Source of the DNA: Arenicola marina
Taxonomy: Eukaryota > Annelida > Polychaeta > Arenicolidae
Assembly (NCBI GenBank): GCA_964019135.1
Contig: OZ025248.1
Coordinates: forward strand, 51,329,670-51,393,669
Reading direction: 5' to 3'
DNA: 64,000 bases
Shown: positions 12,301 through 24,799 of the stretch, in pieces
Layout: every line of letters starts with the position of its first letter
How positions within the stretch are numbered: position 1 is the first letter of the stretch
Position numbers and translations under genes: made by a program
Notes under the pieces: generated by a model
Databases searched by the model: none
What the model was told of the DNA's origin: nothing
Seen by the model: only the letters and a program-made list of their open reading frames with translations

Positions 12301-15300
12301 GTCACTGAGTCTCTTCCTCTCTCCCTGCCGCTGTATGTGTGCGCCGCCCCCTGTCACTAACTGTCTCTCTCTCTGTCACTGAGTCTCTTCCTCCCTCCCT
12401 GCCGCTGTATGTGTGCGCCGCCCCCTGTCACTGACTGTCTCTCTCTATGTCACTGAGTCTCTTCCTCTCTCCCTGCCGCTGTATGTGTGCGCCTCCCCCT
12501 GTCACTAACTGTCTCTCCCTGTCACTGAGTCTCTTCCTCTCTCCCTGCCGCTGTATGTGTGCGCCGCCCCCTGTCACTAACTGTCTCTCTCTCTGTCACT
12601 GAGTCTCTTCCTCTCTCCCTGCCGCTGTATGTGTGCGCCTCCCCCTGTCACTGACTGTCTCTCTCTATGTCACTGAGTCTCTTCCTCTCTCCCTGCCGCT
12701 GTATGTGTGCGCCGCCCCCTGTCACTAACTGTCTCTCTCTCTGTCACTGAGTCTCTTCCTCTCTCCCTGCCGCTGTATGTGTGCGCCGCCCCCTGTCACT
12801 AACTGTCTCTCTATCTGTCACTGAGTCTCTTCCTCTCTCCCTGCCGCTGTATGTGTGCGCCTCCCCCTGTCACTGACTGTGTCTCTCTCTGTCACTGAGT
12901 CTCTTCCTCTCTCCCTGCCGCTGTATGTGTGCGGCTCCCCCTGTCACTGTCTCTCTCTCTGTCACTGAGTCTCTTCCTCCCTCCCTGCCGCTGTATGTGT
13001 GCGCCTCCCCCTGTCACTAACTGTCTCTCTCTCTGTCACTGAGTCTCTTCCTCTCTCCCTGCTGCTGTATGTGTGCGCCTCCCCCTGTCACTGACTGTCT
13101 CTCTCTCTGTCACTGAATCTCTTCCTCTCTCCCTGCCGCTGTATGTGTGCGCCTCCCCCTGTCACTAACTGTCTCTCTCTCTGTCACTGAATCTCTTCCT
13201 CTCTCCCTGCCGCTGTATGTGTGCGCCTCCCCCTGTCACTAACTGTCTCTCTCTCTGTCACTGAATCTCTTCCTCTCTCCCTGCTGCTGTATGTGTGCGC
13301 CGCCCCTGTCACTATAACTGTCTCTCTCTCTGTCACTGAGTCTCTTCCTCTCTCCCTGCCGCTGTATGTGTGCGCCGCCCCCTGTCACTGACTGTCTCTC
13401 TCTCTGTCACTGAGTCTCTTCCTCTCTCCCTGCCGCTGTATGTGTGCGCCTCCCCCTGTCACTAACTGTCTCTCTCTCTGTCACTGAATCTCTTCCTCTC
13501 TCCCTGCCGCTGTATGTGTGCGCCGCCCCCTGTCACTAACTGTCTCTCTCTCTGTCACTGAGTCTCTTCCTCTCTCCCTGCCGCTGTATGTGTGCGCCGC
13601 CCCCTGTCACTAACTGTCTCTCTCTCTGTCACTGAGTCTCTTCCTCTCTCCCTGCCGCTGTATGTGTGCGCCTCCCCCTGTCACTAACTGTCTCTCTCTC
13701 TGTCACTGAGTCTCTTCCTCTCTCCCTGCCGCTGTATGTGTGCGCCGCCCCCTGTCACTAACTGTGTCTCTCTCTGTCACTGAGTCTCTTCCTCTCTCCC
13801 TGCCGCTGTATGTGTGCGCCGCCCCCTGTCACTAACTGTCTCTCTCTCTGTCACTGAGTCTCTTCCTCTCTCCCTGCTGCTGTATGTGTGCGCCGCCCCC
13901 TATCACTAACTGTCTCTCTCTCTGTCACTGAGTCTCTTCCTCTCTCCCTGCCGCTGTGTGTGTGCGCATCCCCCTGTCACTAACTGTCTCTCTCTCTGTC
14001 ACTGAGTCTCTTCCTCTCTCCCTGCCGCTGTATGTGTGCGCCGCCCCCTGTCACTAACTGTCTCTCTCTCTGTCACTGAGTCTCTTCCTCTCTCCCTGCC
14101 GCTGTATGTGTGCGCCTCCCCCTGTCAATAACTGTCTCTCTCCCTGTCACTGAGTCTCTTCCTCTCTCTCTGTCACTGAGTCTCTTCCTCTCTCCCTGCC
14201 GCTGTATGTGTGCGCCTCCCCCTGTCACTGACTGTCTCTCTCTGTCACTGAGTCTCTTCCTGTCTCCCTGCCGCTGTATGTGTGCGCCTCCCCCTGTCAC
14301 TAACTGTCTCTCTCTCTGTCACTGAGTCTCTTCCTCTCTCGCTGCCGCTGTATGTGTGCGCCGCCCCCTGTCACTAACTGTGTCTCTCTCTGTCACTGAG
14401 TCTCTTCCTCTCTCCCTGCCGCTGTATGTGTGCGCCGCCCCCTGTCACTAACTGTCTCTCTCTCTATGTCACTGAGTCTCTTCCTCTCTCCCTGCCGCTG
14501 TATGTGTGCGCCTCCCCCTGTCACTAACTGTCTCTCTCTCTATAACTTAGTCTCCTCCTCTCTCCCTGCCGCTGTATGTGTGAGCCGCCCCCTGTCACTA
14601 ACTGTCTCTCTCCCTGTCACTGAGTCTCTTCCTCTCTCCCTGCCGCTGTATGTGTGCGCCGCCCCCTGTCACTAACTGTCTCTCTCTCTGTCACTGAGTC
14701 TCTTCCTCTCTCCCTGCCGCTGTATGTGTGCGGCTCCCCCTGTCACTGTCTCTCTCTCTGTCACTGAGTCTCTTCCTCTCTCCCTGCCGCTGTATGTGTG
14801 CGCCGCCCCCTGTCACTGACTGTCTCTCTCTCTGTCACTGAGTCTCTTCCTCTCTCCCTGCCGCTGTATGTGTGCGCCGCCCCCTGTCACTAACTGTCTC
14901 TCTCTCTGTCACTGAGTCTCTTCCTCTCTCCCTGCCGCTGTATGTGTGCGCCTCCCCCTGTCACTGACTGTGTCTCTCTCTGTCACTGAGTCTCTTCCTC
15001 TCTCCCTGCCGCTGTATGTGTGCGCCGCCCCCTGTCACTAACTGTCTCTCTCTCTGTCACTGAGTCTCTTCCTCTCTCCCTGCCGCTGTATGTGTGCGCC
15101 GCCCCCTGTCACTGACTGTCTCTCTCTCTGTCACTGAGTCTCTTCCTCTCTCCCTGCCGCTGTATGTGTGCGCCGCCCCCTGTCACTAACTGTCTCTCTC
15201 TCTGTCACTGAGTCTCTTCCTCTCTCCCTGCCGCTGTATGTGTGCGCCGCCCCCTGTCACTGACTGTCTCTCTCTCTGTCACTGAGTCTCTTCCTCTCTC

Positions 15301-17881
15301 CCTGCCGCTGTATGTGTGCGCCGCCCCCTGTCACTGTCTCTCTCTCTGTCACTGAGTCTCTTCCTCTCTCCCTGCCGCTGTATGTGTGCGCCTCCCCCTG
15401 TCACTGACTGTCTCTCTCTTTGTCACTGAGTCTCTTCCTCTCTCCCTGCCGCTGTATGTGTGGGCCGCCCCCTGTCACTAACTGTCTCTCTCTCTGTCAC
15501 TGAGTCTCTTCCTCTCTCCCTGCCGCTGTATGTGTGAGCCTCCCCCTGTCACTGACTGTGTCTCTCTCTGTCACTGAGTCTCTTCCTCTCTCCCTGCCGC
15601 TGTATGTGTGCGCCGCCCCCTGTCACTAACTGTCTCTCTCTCTGTCACTGAGTCTCTTCCTCTCTCCCTGCCGCTGTATGTGTGCGCCGCCCCCTGTCAG
15701 TGACTGTCTCTCTCTCTGTCACTGAGTCTCTTCCTCTCTCCCTGCCGCTGTATGTGTGCGCCGCCCCCTGTCACTAACTGTCTCTCTCTCTGTCACTGAG
15801 TCTCTTCCTCTCTCCCTGCCGCTGTATGTGTGCGCCGCCCCCTGTCACTAACTGTGTCTCTCTCTGTCACTGAGTCTCTTCCTCTCTCCCTGCCGCTGTA
15901 TGTGTGCGCCTCCCCCTGTCACTGACTGTCTCTCTCTCTGTCACTGAGTCTCTTCCTCTCTCCCTGCTGCTGTATGTGTGCGCCGCCCCCTGTCACTAAC
16001 TGTCTCTCTCCCTGTCACTGAGTCTCTTCCTCTCTCCCTGCCGCTGTATGTGTGCGCCTCCCCCTGTCACTAACTGTCTCTCTCTCTGTCACTGAGTCTC
16101 TTCCTCTCTCCCTGCTGCTGTATGTGTGCGCCTCCCCCTGTCACTAACTGTGTCTCTCTCTGTCACTGAGTCTCTTCCTCTCTCCCTGCCGCTGTATGTG
16201 TGCGCCGCCCCCTGTCACTAACTGTCTCTCTCTCTGTCACTGAGTCTCTTCCTCTCTCCCTGCTGCTGTATGTGTGCGCCGCCCCCTGTCACTGACTGTC
16301 TCTCTCTCTGTCACTGAGTCTCTTCCTCTCTCCCTGCTGCTGTATGTGTGCGCCTCTCCCTGTCACTGACTGTGTCTCTCTCTGTCACTGAGTCTCTTCC
16401 TCTCTCCCTGCCGCTGTATGTGTGCGCCGCCCCCTGTCACTAACTGTGTCTCTCTCTGTCACTGAGTCTCTTCCTCTCTCCCTGCCGCTGTATGTGTGCG
16501 CCTCCCCCTGTCACTAACTGTCTCTCTCTCTGTCACTGAGTCTCTTCCTCTCTCCCTGCCGCTGTATGTGTGCGCCTCCCCCTGTCACTAACTGTCTCTC
16601 TCTCTGTCACTGAGTCTCTTCCTCTCTCCCTGCCGCTGTATGTGTGCGCCGCCCCTGGTCACTAACTGTCTCTCTCTCTGTCACTGAGTCTCTTCCTCTC
16701 TCCCTGCCGCTGTATGTGTGCGCCGCCCCCTGTCATTAACTGTCTCTCTCTCTGTCACTGAGTCTCTTCCTCTCTCCCTGCCGCTGTATGTGTGCGCCGC
16801 CCCCTGTCACTAACTGTCTCTCTCTCTGTCACTGAGTCTCTTCCTCTCTCCCTGCCGCTGTATGTGTGCGCCGCCCCCTGTCATTAACTGTCTCTCTCTC
16901 TGTCACTGAGTCTCTTCCTCTCTCCCTGCCGCTGTATGTGTGCGCCGCCCCCTGTCACTGACTGTCTCTCTCTCTGTCACTGAGTCTCTTCCTCTCTCCC
17001 TGCTGCTGTATGTGTGCGCCGCCCCCTGTCACTAACTGTCTCTCTCTCTGTCACTGAGTCTCTTCCTCTCTCCCTGCCGCTGTATGTGTGCGCCTCCCCC
17101 TGTCACTAACTGTCTCTCTCTGTCACTGAGTCTCTTCCTCTCTCCCTGCTGCTGTATGTGTGCGCCTCCCCCTGTCACTAACTGTCTCTCTCTCTGTCAC
17201 TGAGTCTCTTCCTCTCTCCCTGCCGCTGTATGTGTGCGCCTCCCCCTGTCACTAACTGTCTCTCTCTGTCACTGAGTCTCTTCCTCTCTCCCTGCCGCTG
17301 TATGTGTGCGCCGCCCCCTGTCACTAACTGTCTCTCTCTCTGTCACTGAGTCTCTTCCTCTCTCCCTGCCGCTGTATGTGTGCGCCGCCCCCTGTCACTA
17401 ACTGTCTCTCTCTCTGTCACTGAGTCTCTTCCTCTCTCCCTGCTGCTGTATGTGTGCGCCGCCCCCTGTCACTAACTGTCTCTCTCTCTGTCACTGAGTC
17501 TCTTCCTCTCTCCCTGCCGCTGTATGTGTGCGCCGCCCCCTGTCACTGACTGTCTCTCTCTCTGTCACTGAGTCTCTTCCTCTCTCCCTGCCGCTGTATG
17601 TGTGCGCCGCCCCCTGTCACTAACTGTCTCTCTCTCTGTCATTGAGTCTCTTCCTCTCTCCCTGCCGCTGTATGTGTGCGCCTCCCCCTGTCACTGACTG
17701 TCTCTCTCTCTGTCACTGAGTCTCTTCCTCTCTCCCTGCCGCTGTATGTGTGCGCCGCCCCCTGTCACTAACTGTCTCTCTCTCTGTCACTGAGTCTCTT
17801 CCTCTCTCCCTGCCGCTGTATGTGTGCGCCGCCCCCTGTCACTAACTGTGTCTCTCTCTGTCACTGAGTCTCTTCCTCTCT
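9395..17881. repeat. Higher-order block of the satellite, copy 2 (~8.5 kb)
   Basis: This block is in direct orientation and starts about 400 bp after copy 1 stops matching. It begins at the same unusual 76-bp unit (long CT run after TGACTG) found at 64 and stops matching where copy 1 continues with CCGCTG...GCCTCCCC while copy 2 continues with CTGCTG...CATTAACTG. Base differences noticed by eye include CAATGAGTC near 10,971, TGTGAGCC near 14,581, TGACTG near 14,817 and CTTTGTCAC near 15,419. The low divergence implies a recent duplication, active homogenisation, or an assembly artefact. Confidence 0.87.
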
Positions 17882-19139
17882 CCCTGCTGCTGTATGTGTG
17901 CGCCGCCCCCTGTCATTAACTGTCTCTCTCTCTGTCACTGAGTCTCTTCCTCTCTCCCTGCCGCTGTATGTGTGCGCCGCCCCCTGTCACTAACTGTCTC
18001 TCTCTCTGTCACTGAGTCTCTTCCTCTCTCCCTGCTGCTGTATGTGTGCGCCGCCCCCTGTCATTAACTGTCTCTCTCTCTGTCACTGAGTCTCTTCCTC
18101 TCTCCCTGCCGCTGTATGTGTGCGCCGCCCCCTGTCACTAACTGTCTCTCTCTCTGTCACTGAGTCTCTTCCTCTCTCCCTGCCGCTGTATGTGTGCGCC
18201 GCCCCTTGTCACTAACTGTCTCTCTCCCTGTCACTGAGTCTCTTCCTCTCTCCCTGCTGCTGTATGTGTGCGCCGCCCCCTGTCATTAACTGTCTCTCTC
18301 TCTGTCACTGAGTCTCTTCCTCTCTCCCTGCCGCTGTATGTGTGCGCCGCCCCCTGTCATTAACTGTCTCTCTCTCTGTCACTGAGTCTCTTCCTCTCTC
18401 CCTGCCGCTGTATGTGTGCGCCGCCCCCTGTCACTAACTGTCTCTCTCTCTGTCACTGAGTCTCTTCCTCTCTCCCTGCCGCTGTATGTGTGCGCCGCCC
18501 CTTGTCACTAACTGTCTCTCTCCCTGTCACTGAGTCTCTTCCTCTCTCCCTGCCGCTGTATGTGTGCGCCGCCCCCTGTCACTAACTGTCTCTCTCTCTG
18601 TCACTGAGTCTCTTCCTCTCTCCCTGCCGCTGTATGTGTGCGCCTCCCCCTGTCACTGACTGTCTCTCTCTCTGTCACTGAGTCTCTTCCTCTCTCCCTA
18701 CCGCTGTATATGTGCGCCGCCCCCTGTCACTAACTGTCTCTCTCTCTGTCACTGAGTCTCTTCCTCTCTCCCTGCCGCTGTATGTGTGCGCCTCCCCCTG
18801 TCACTAACTGTGTCTCTCTCTGTCACTGAGTCTCTTCCTCTCTCCCTGCCGCTGTATGTGTGCGCCGCCCCCTGTCACTAACTGTCTCTCTCTCTGTCAC
18901 TGAGTCTCTTCCTCTCTCCCTGCCGCTGTATGTGTGCGCCGCCCCCTGTCACTAACTGTGTCTCTCTCTGTCACTGAGTCTCTTCCTCTCTCCCTGCCGC
19001 TGTATGTGTGCGCCTCCCTCTGTCACTAACTGTCTCTCTCTCTGTCACTGAGTCTCTTCCTCTCTCCCTGCCGCTGTATGTGTGCGCCTCCCTCTGTCAC
19101 TAACTGTCTCTCTCTCTGTCACTGAGTCTCTTCCTCTCT

Positions 19140-21110
19140 CCCTGCTGCTGTATGTGTGCGCCTCCCTCTGTCACTAACTGTCTCTCTCTCTGTCACTGAG
19201 TCTCTTCCTCTCTCCCTGCCGCTGTATGTGTGCGCCGCCCCCTGTCACTAACTGTGTCTCTCTCTGTCACTGAGTCTCTTCCTCTCTCCCTGCCGCTGTA
19301 TGTGTGCGCCGCCCCTGGTCACTAACTGTCTCTCTCTCTGTCACTGAGTCTCTTCCTCTCTCCCTGCCGCTGTATGTGTGCGCCGCCCCCTGTCATTAAC
19401 TGTCTCTCTCTCTGTCACTGAGTCTCTTCCTCTCTCCCTGCCGCTGTATGTGTGCGCCGCCCCCTGTCACTAACTGTGTCTCTCTCTGTCACTGAGTCTC
19501 TTCCTCTCTCCCTGCCGCTGTATGTGTGCGCCTCCCCCTGTCACTAATTGTCTCTCTCTGTCACTGAGTCTCTTCCTCTCTCCCTGCCGCTGTATGTGTG
19601 CGCCTCCCCCTGTCACTAACTGTCTCTCTCTGTCACTGAGTCTCTTCCTCTCTCCCTGCCGCTGTATGTGTGCGCCGCCCCCTGTCACTAACTGTCTCTC
19701 TCTCTGTCACTGAGTCTCTTCCTCTCTCCCTGCCGCTGTATGTGTGCGCCGCCCCTGGTCACTAACTGTCTCTCTCTCTCCCTGTCACTGAGTCTCTTCC
19801 TCTCTCCCTGCCGCTGTATGTGTGCGCCTCCCCCTGTCACTGACTGTCTCTCTCTCTGTCACTGAGTCTCTTCCTCTCTCCCTGCCGCTGTATGTGTGCG
19901 CCGCCCCCTGTCACTAACTGTGTCTCTCTCTGTCACTGAGTCTCTTCCTCTCTCCCTGCCGCTGTATGTGTGCGCCGCCCCCTGTCACTAACTGTCTCTC
20001 TCTCTCTCTGTCACTGAGTCTCTTCCTCTCTCCCTGCTGCTGTATGTGTGCGCCTCCCCTGGTCACTAACTGTCTCTCTCCCTGTCACTGAGTCTCTTCC
20101 TCTCCCCCTGCCGCTGTATGTGTGCGCCGCCCCCTGTCACTAACTGTGTCTCTCTCTGTCACTGAGTCTCTTCCTCTCTCCCTGCTGCTGTATGTGTGCG
20201 CCTCCCTCTGTCACTAACTGTCTCTCTCTCTGTCACTGAGTCTCTTCCTCTCTCCCTGCCGCTGTATGTGTGCGCCGCCCCCTGTCACTAACTATGTCTC
20301 TCTCTGTCACTGAGTCTCTTCCTCTCTCCCTGCCGCTGTATGTGTGCGCCGCCCCTGGTCACTAACTGTCTCTCTCTCTGTCACTGAGTCTCTTCCTCTC
20401 TCCCTGCCGCTGTATGTGTGCGCCGCCCCCTGTCATTAACTGTCTCTCTCTCTGTCACTGAGTCTCTTCCTCTCTCCCTGCCGCTGTATGTGTGCGCCGC
20501 CCCCTGTCACTAACTGTGTCTCTCTCTGTCACTGAGTCTCTTCCTCTCTCCCTGCCGCTGTATGTGTGCGCCTCCCCCTGTCACTAACTGTCTCTCTCTG
20601 TCACTGAGTCTCTTCCTCTTTCCCTGCCGCTGTATGTGTGCGCCGCCCCCTGTCACTAACTGTCTCTCTCTCTGTCACTGAGTCTCTTCCTGTCTCCCTG
20701 CCGCTGTATGTGTGCGCCTCCCCCTGTCACTAACTGTCTCTCTCTTTGTCACTGAGTCTCTTCCTCTCTCCCTGCCGCTGTATGTGTGCGCCTCCCCCTG
20801 TCACTAACTGTCTCTCTCTGTCACTGAGTCTCTTCCTCTCTCCCTGCCGCTGTATGTGTGCGCCTCCCCCTGTCACTAACTGTCTCTCTCTCTGTCACTG
20901 AGTCTCTTCCTCTCTCCCTGCCGCTGTATGTGTGCGCCGCCCCTGGTCACTAACTGTCTCTCTCTCTCCCTGTCACTGAGTCTCTTCCTCTCTCCCTGCC
21001 GCTGTATGTGTGCGCCTCCCCCTGTCACTGACTGTCTCTCTCTCTGTCACTGAGTCTCTTCCTCTCTCCCTGCCGCTGTATGTGTGCGCCGCCCCCTGTC
21101 ACTAACTGTC
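19140..21110. repeat. Local duplication in the satellite, offset ~1,040-1,188 bp
   Basis: The variant-unit string CTGCTG...GCCTCCCTCTG, then GCCCCTGGTCAC, then CATTAACTG, then TAACTGTGTC, recurs. The CCTCCCTCTG unit sits at 19,161 and 20,201 (offset 1,040), and GCCCCTGGTC sits at 19,311 and 20,351 (offset 1,040). A second GCCCCTGGTC followed by a long CT run and CCCTGTCAC pairs 19,751 with 20,939 (offset 1,188, two units more). The two copies therefore differ by two inserted units. Edges are approximate. Confidence 0.7.
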
Positions 21111-22639
21111 TCTCTCTCTGTCACTGAATCTCTTCCTCTCTCCCTGCCGCTGTATGTGTGCGCCGCCCCCTGTCACTGATTGTGTCTCTCTCTGTCACTG
21201 AGTCTCTTCCTCTCTCCCTGCCGCTGTATGTGTGCGCCGCCCCCTGTCACTAACTGTGTCTCTCTCTATCACTGAGTCTCTTCCTCTCTCCCTGCCGCTG
21301 TATGTGTGCGCCGCCCCCTGTCACTAACTGTCTCTCTCTCTGTCACTGAGTCTCTTCCTCTCTCCCTGCCGCTGTATGTGTGCGCCGCCCCCTGTCACTA
21401 ACTGTCTCTCTCTCTGTCACTGAGTCTCTTCCTCTCTCCCTGCCGCTGTATGTGTGCGCCGCCCCCTGTCACTGACTGTCTCTCTCTCTGTCACTGAGTC
21501 CCTTCCTCTCTCCCTGCCGCTGTATGTGTGCGCCGCCCCCTGTCACTGACTGTCTCTCTCTCTGTCACTGACTGTCTCTCTCTCTGTCACTGAGTCTCTT
21601 CCTCTCTCCCTGCCGCTGTATGTGTGCGCCGCCCCCTGTCACTAACTGTCTCTCTCTCTGTCACTGAGTCTCTTCCTCTCTCCCTGCCGCTGTATGTGTG
21701 CGCCGCCCCTGGTCACTAACTGTGTCTCTCTCTATGTCACTGAGTCTCTTCCTCTCTCCCTGCCGCTGTATGTGTGCGGCTCCCCCTGTCACTGTCTCTC
21801 TCTCTGTCACTGAGTCTCTTCCTCTCTCCCTGCCGCTGTATGTGTGCGCCGCCCCCTGTCACTAACTGTGTCTCTCTCTGTCACTGAGTCTCTTCCTCTC
21901 TCCCTGCCGCTGTATGTGTGCGCCGCCCCCTGTCACTAACTGTGTCTCTCTCTGTCACTGAGTCTCTTCCTCTCTCCCTGCCGCTGTATGTGTGCGCCGC
22001 CCCCTGTCACTAACTGTCTCTCTCTCTGTCACTGAGTCTCTTCCTCTCTCCCTGCCGCTGTATGTGTGCGCCGCCCCCTGTCACTGACTGTCTCTCTCTC
22101 TGTCACTGAGTCTCTTCCTCTCTCCCTGCCGCTGTATGTGTGCGCCGCCCCCTGTCACTGACTGTCTCTCTCTCTGTCACTGAGTCTGTTCCTCTCTCCC
22201 TGCCGCTGTATGTGTGCGCCTCCCCCTGTCACTAACTGTCTCTCTCTCTGTCACTGAGTCTCTTCCTCTCTCCCTGCCGCTGTATGTGTGCGCCGCCCCC
22301 TGTCACTAACTGTCTCTCTCTCTGTCACTGAGTCTCTTCCTCTCTCCCTGCCGCTGTATGTGTGCGCCGCCCCCTGTCACTAACTGTCTCTCTCTCTGTC
22401 ACTGAGTCTCTTCCTCTCTCCCTGCCGCTGTATGTGTGCGCCGCCCCCTGTCACTAACTGTCTCTCTCTCTGTCACTGAGTCTCTTCCTCTCTCCCTGCC
22501 GCTGTATGTGTGCGCCGCCCCCTGTCACTAACTGTCTCTCTCTCTGTCACTGAGTCTCTTCCTCTCTCCCTGCCGCTGTATGTGTGCGCCGCCCCCTGTC
22601 ACTGACTGTCTCTCTCTCTGTCACTGAGTCTCTTCCTCT

Positions 22640-23660
22640 CTCCCTGCCGCTGTATGTGTGCGCCGCCCCCTGTCACTAACTGTCTCTCTCTCTGTCACTG
22701 AGTCTCTTCCTCTCACCCTGCCCCTGTGTGTGTGCGCCTCTCCCTGTCACTAACTGTCTCTCTCTGTCACTGAGTCTCTTCCTCTCTCCCTGCCGCTGTT
22801 TGTGTGCGCCGCCCCCTGTCACTAACTGTGTCTCTCTCTGTCACTGAGTCTCTTCCTCTCTCCCTGCCGCTGTATGTGTGCGCCGCCCCCTGTCACTAAC
22901 TGTGTCTCTCTCTGTCACTGAGTCTCTTCCTCTCTCCCTGCCGCTGTTTGTGTGCGCCGCCCCCTGTCACTAACTGTGTCTCTCTCTGTCACTGAGTCTC
23001 TTCCTCTCTCCCTGCCGCTGTATGTGTGCGCCGCCCTCTGTCACTAACTGTGTCTCTCTCTGTCACTGAGTCCCTTCCTCTCTCCCTGCCGCTGTATGTG
23101 TGCGCCGCCCCCTGTCACTAACTGTGTCTCTCTCTGTCACTGAGTCTCTTCCTCTCTCCCTGCCGCTGTATGTGTGCGCCGCCCCCTGTCACTAACTGTC
23201 TCTCTCTCTGTCACTGAGTCTCTTCCTCTCACCCTGCCCCTGTGTGTGTGCGCCTCTCCCTGTCACTAACTGTCTCTCTCTGTCACTGAGTCTCTTCCTC
23301 TCTCCCTGCCGCTGTTTGTGTGCGCCGCCCCCTGTCACTAACTGTGTCTCTCTCTGTCACTGAGTCTCTTCCTCTCTCCCTGCCGCTGTATGTGTGCGCC
23401 GCCCCCTGTCACTAACTGTGTCTCTCTCTGTCACTGAGTCTCTTCCTCTCTCCCTGCCGCTGTTTGTGTGCGCCGCCCCCTGTCACTAACTGTGTCTCTC
23501 TCTGTCACTGAGTCTCTTCCTCTCTCCCTGCCGCTGTATGTGTGCGCCGCCCCCTGTCACTAACTGTGTCTCTCTCTGTCACTGAGTCCCTTCCTCTCTC
23601 CCTGCCGCTGTATGTGTGCGCCGCCCCCTGTCACTAACTGTCTCTCTCTCTGTCACTGAG
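22640..23660. repeat. Local duplication in the satellite, offset 516 bp (7 units)
   Basis: A rare unit, TCTCACCCTGCCCCTGTG followed by GCCTCTCCCTGTC, occurs at 22,711 and 23,227. The next unit carries GCTGTTTGTG at 22,795 and 23,311, and the same string of GTGTC-type units follows. The 516-bp offset is seven units minus one CT dinucleotide, because a 72-bp unit is included. Confidence 0.8.
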
Positions 23661-23899
23661 TCTCTTCCTCTCTCCCTGCCGCTGTATGTGTGCGCCTCCC
23701 CCTGTCACTAACTGTCTCTCTCTCTGTCACTGAGTCTCTTCCTCTCTCCCTGCCGCTGTATGTGTGCGCCGCCCCCTGTCACTAACTGTCTCTCTCTCTC
23801 TGTCACTGAGTCGCTTCCTCTCTCCCTGCCGCTGTATGTGTGCGCCGCCCCCTGTCACTAACTGTCTCTCTCTCTGTCACTGAGTCTCTTCCTCTCTCC

Positions 23900-24480
23900 C
23901 TGCCGCTGTATGTGTGCGCCGCCCCCTGTCACTAACTGTCTCTCTCTCTGTCACTGAGTCCCTTTCTCTCTCCCTGCCGCAGTATGTGTGCGCCGCCCCC
24001 TGTCACTAACTGTGTCTCTCTCTGTCACTGAGTCTCTTCCTCTCTCCCTGCCGCTGTATGTGTGCGCCTCCCCCTGTCACTAACTGTCTCTCTCTCTGTC
24101 ACTGAGTCTCTTCCTCTCTCCCTGCCGCTGTATGTGTGCGCCTCCCCCTGTCACTAACTGTCTCTCTCTCTGTCACTGAGTCTCTTCCTCTCTCCCTGCC
24201 GCTGTATGTGTGCGCCGCCCCCTGTCACTAACTGTCTCTCTCTCTGTCACTGAGTCCCTTTCTCTCTCCCTGCCGCAGTATGTGTGCGCCGCCCCCTGTC
24301 ACTAACTGTGTCTCTCTCTGTCACTGAGTCTCTTCCTCTCTCCCTGCCGCTGTATGTGTGCGCCTCCCCCTGTCACTAACTGTCTCTCTCTCTGTCACTG
24401 AGTCTCTTCCTCTCTCCCTGCCGCTGTATGTGTGCGCCGCCCCCTGTCACTAACTGTCTCTCTCTCTGTCATTGAGTCTC
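23900..24480. repeat. Local duplication in the satellite, offset 296 bp (4 units)
   Basis: A rare unit with CCTTTCTCTCTCCCTGCC followed by GCAGTATG occurs at 23,961 and again at 24,257. The next units (TAACTGTGTC, then GCCTCCCC) are shared. The offset is exactly 4 x 74 bp. Confidence 0.75.
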
Positions 24481-24799
24481 TTCCTCTCTCCCTGCCGCTG
24501 TATGTGTGCGCCTCCCCCTGTCACTAACTGTCTCTCTCTCTGTCACTGAGTCTCTTCCTCTCTCCCTGCCGCTGTATGTGTGCGCCGTCCCCGGTCACTA
24601 ACTGTGTCTCTCTCTGTCACTGAGTCTCTTCCTCTCTCCCTGCCGCTGTATGTGTGCGCCGCCCCCTGTCACTAACTGTGTCTCTCTCTGTCACTGAGTC
24701 TCTTCCTCTCTCCCTGCCGCTGTATGTGTGCGCCACCCCCTGTCACTAACTGTCTCTCTCCCTGTCACTGAGTCTCTTCCTCTCTCCCTGCCGCTGTAT

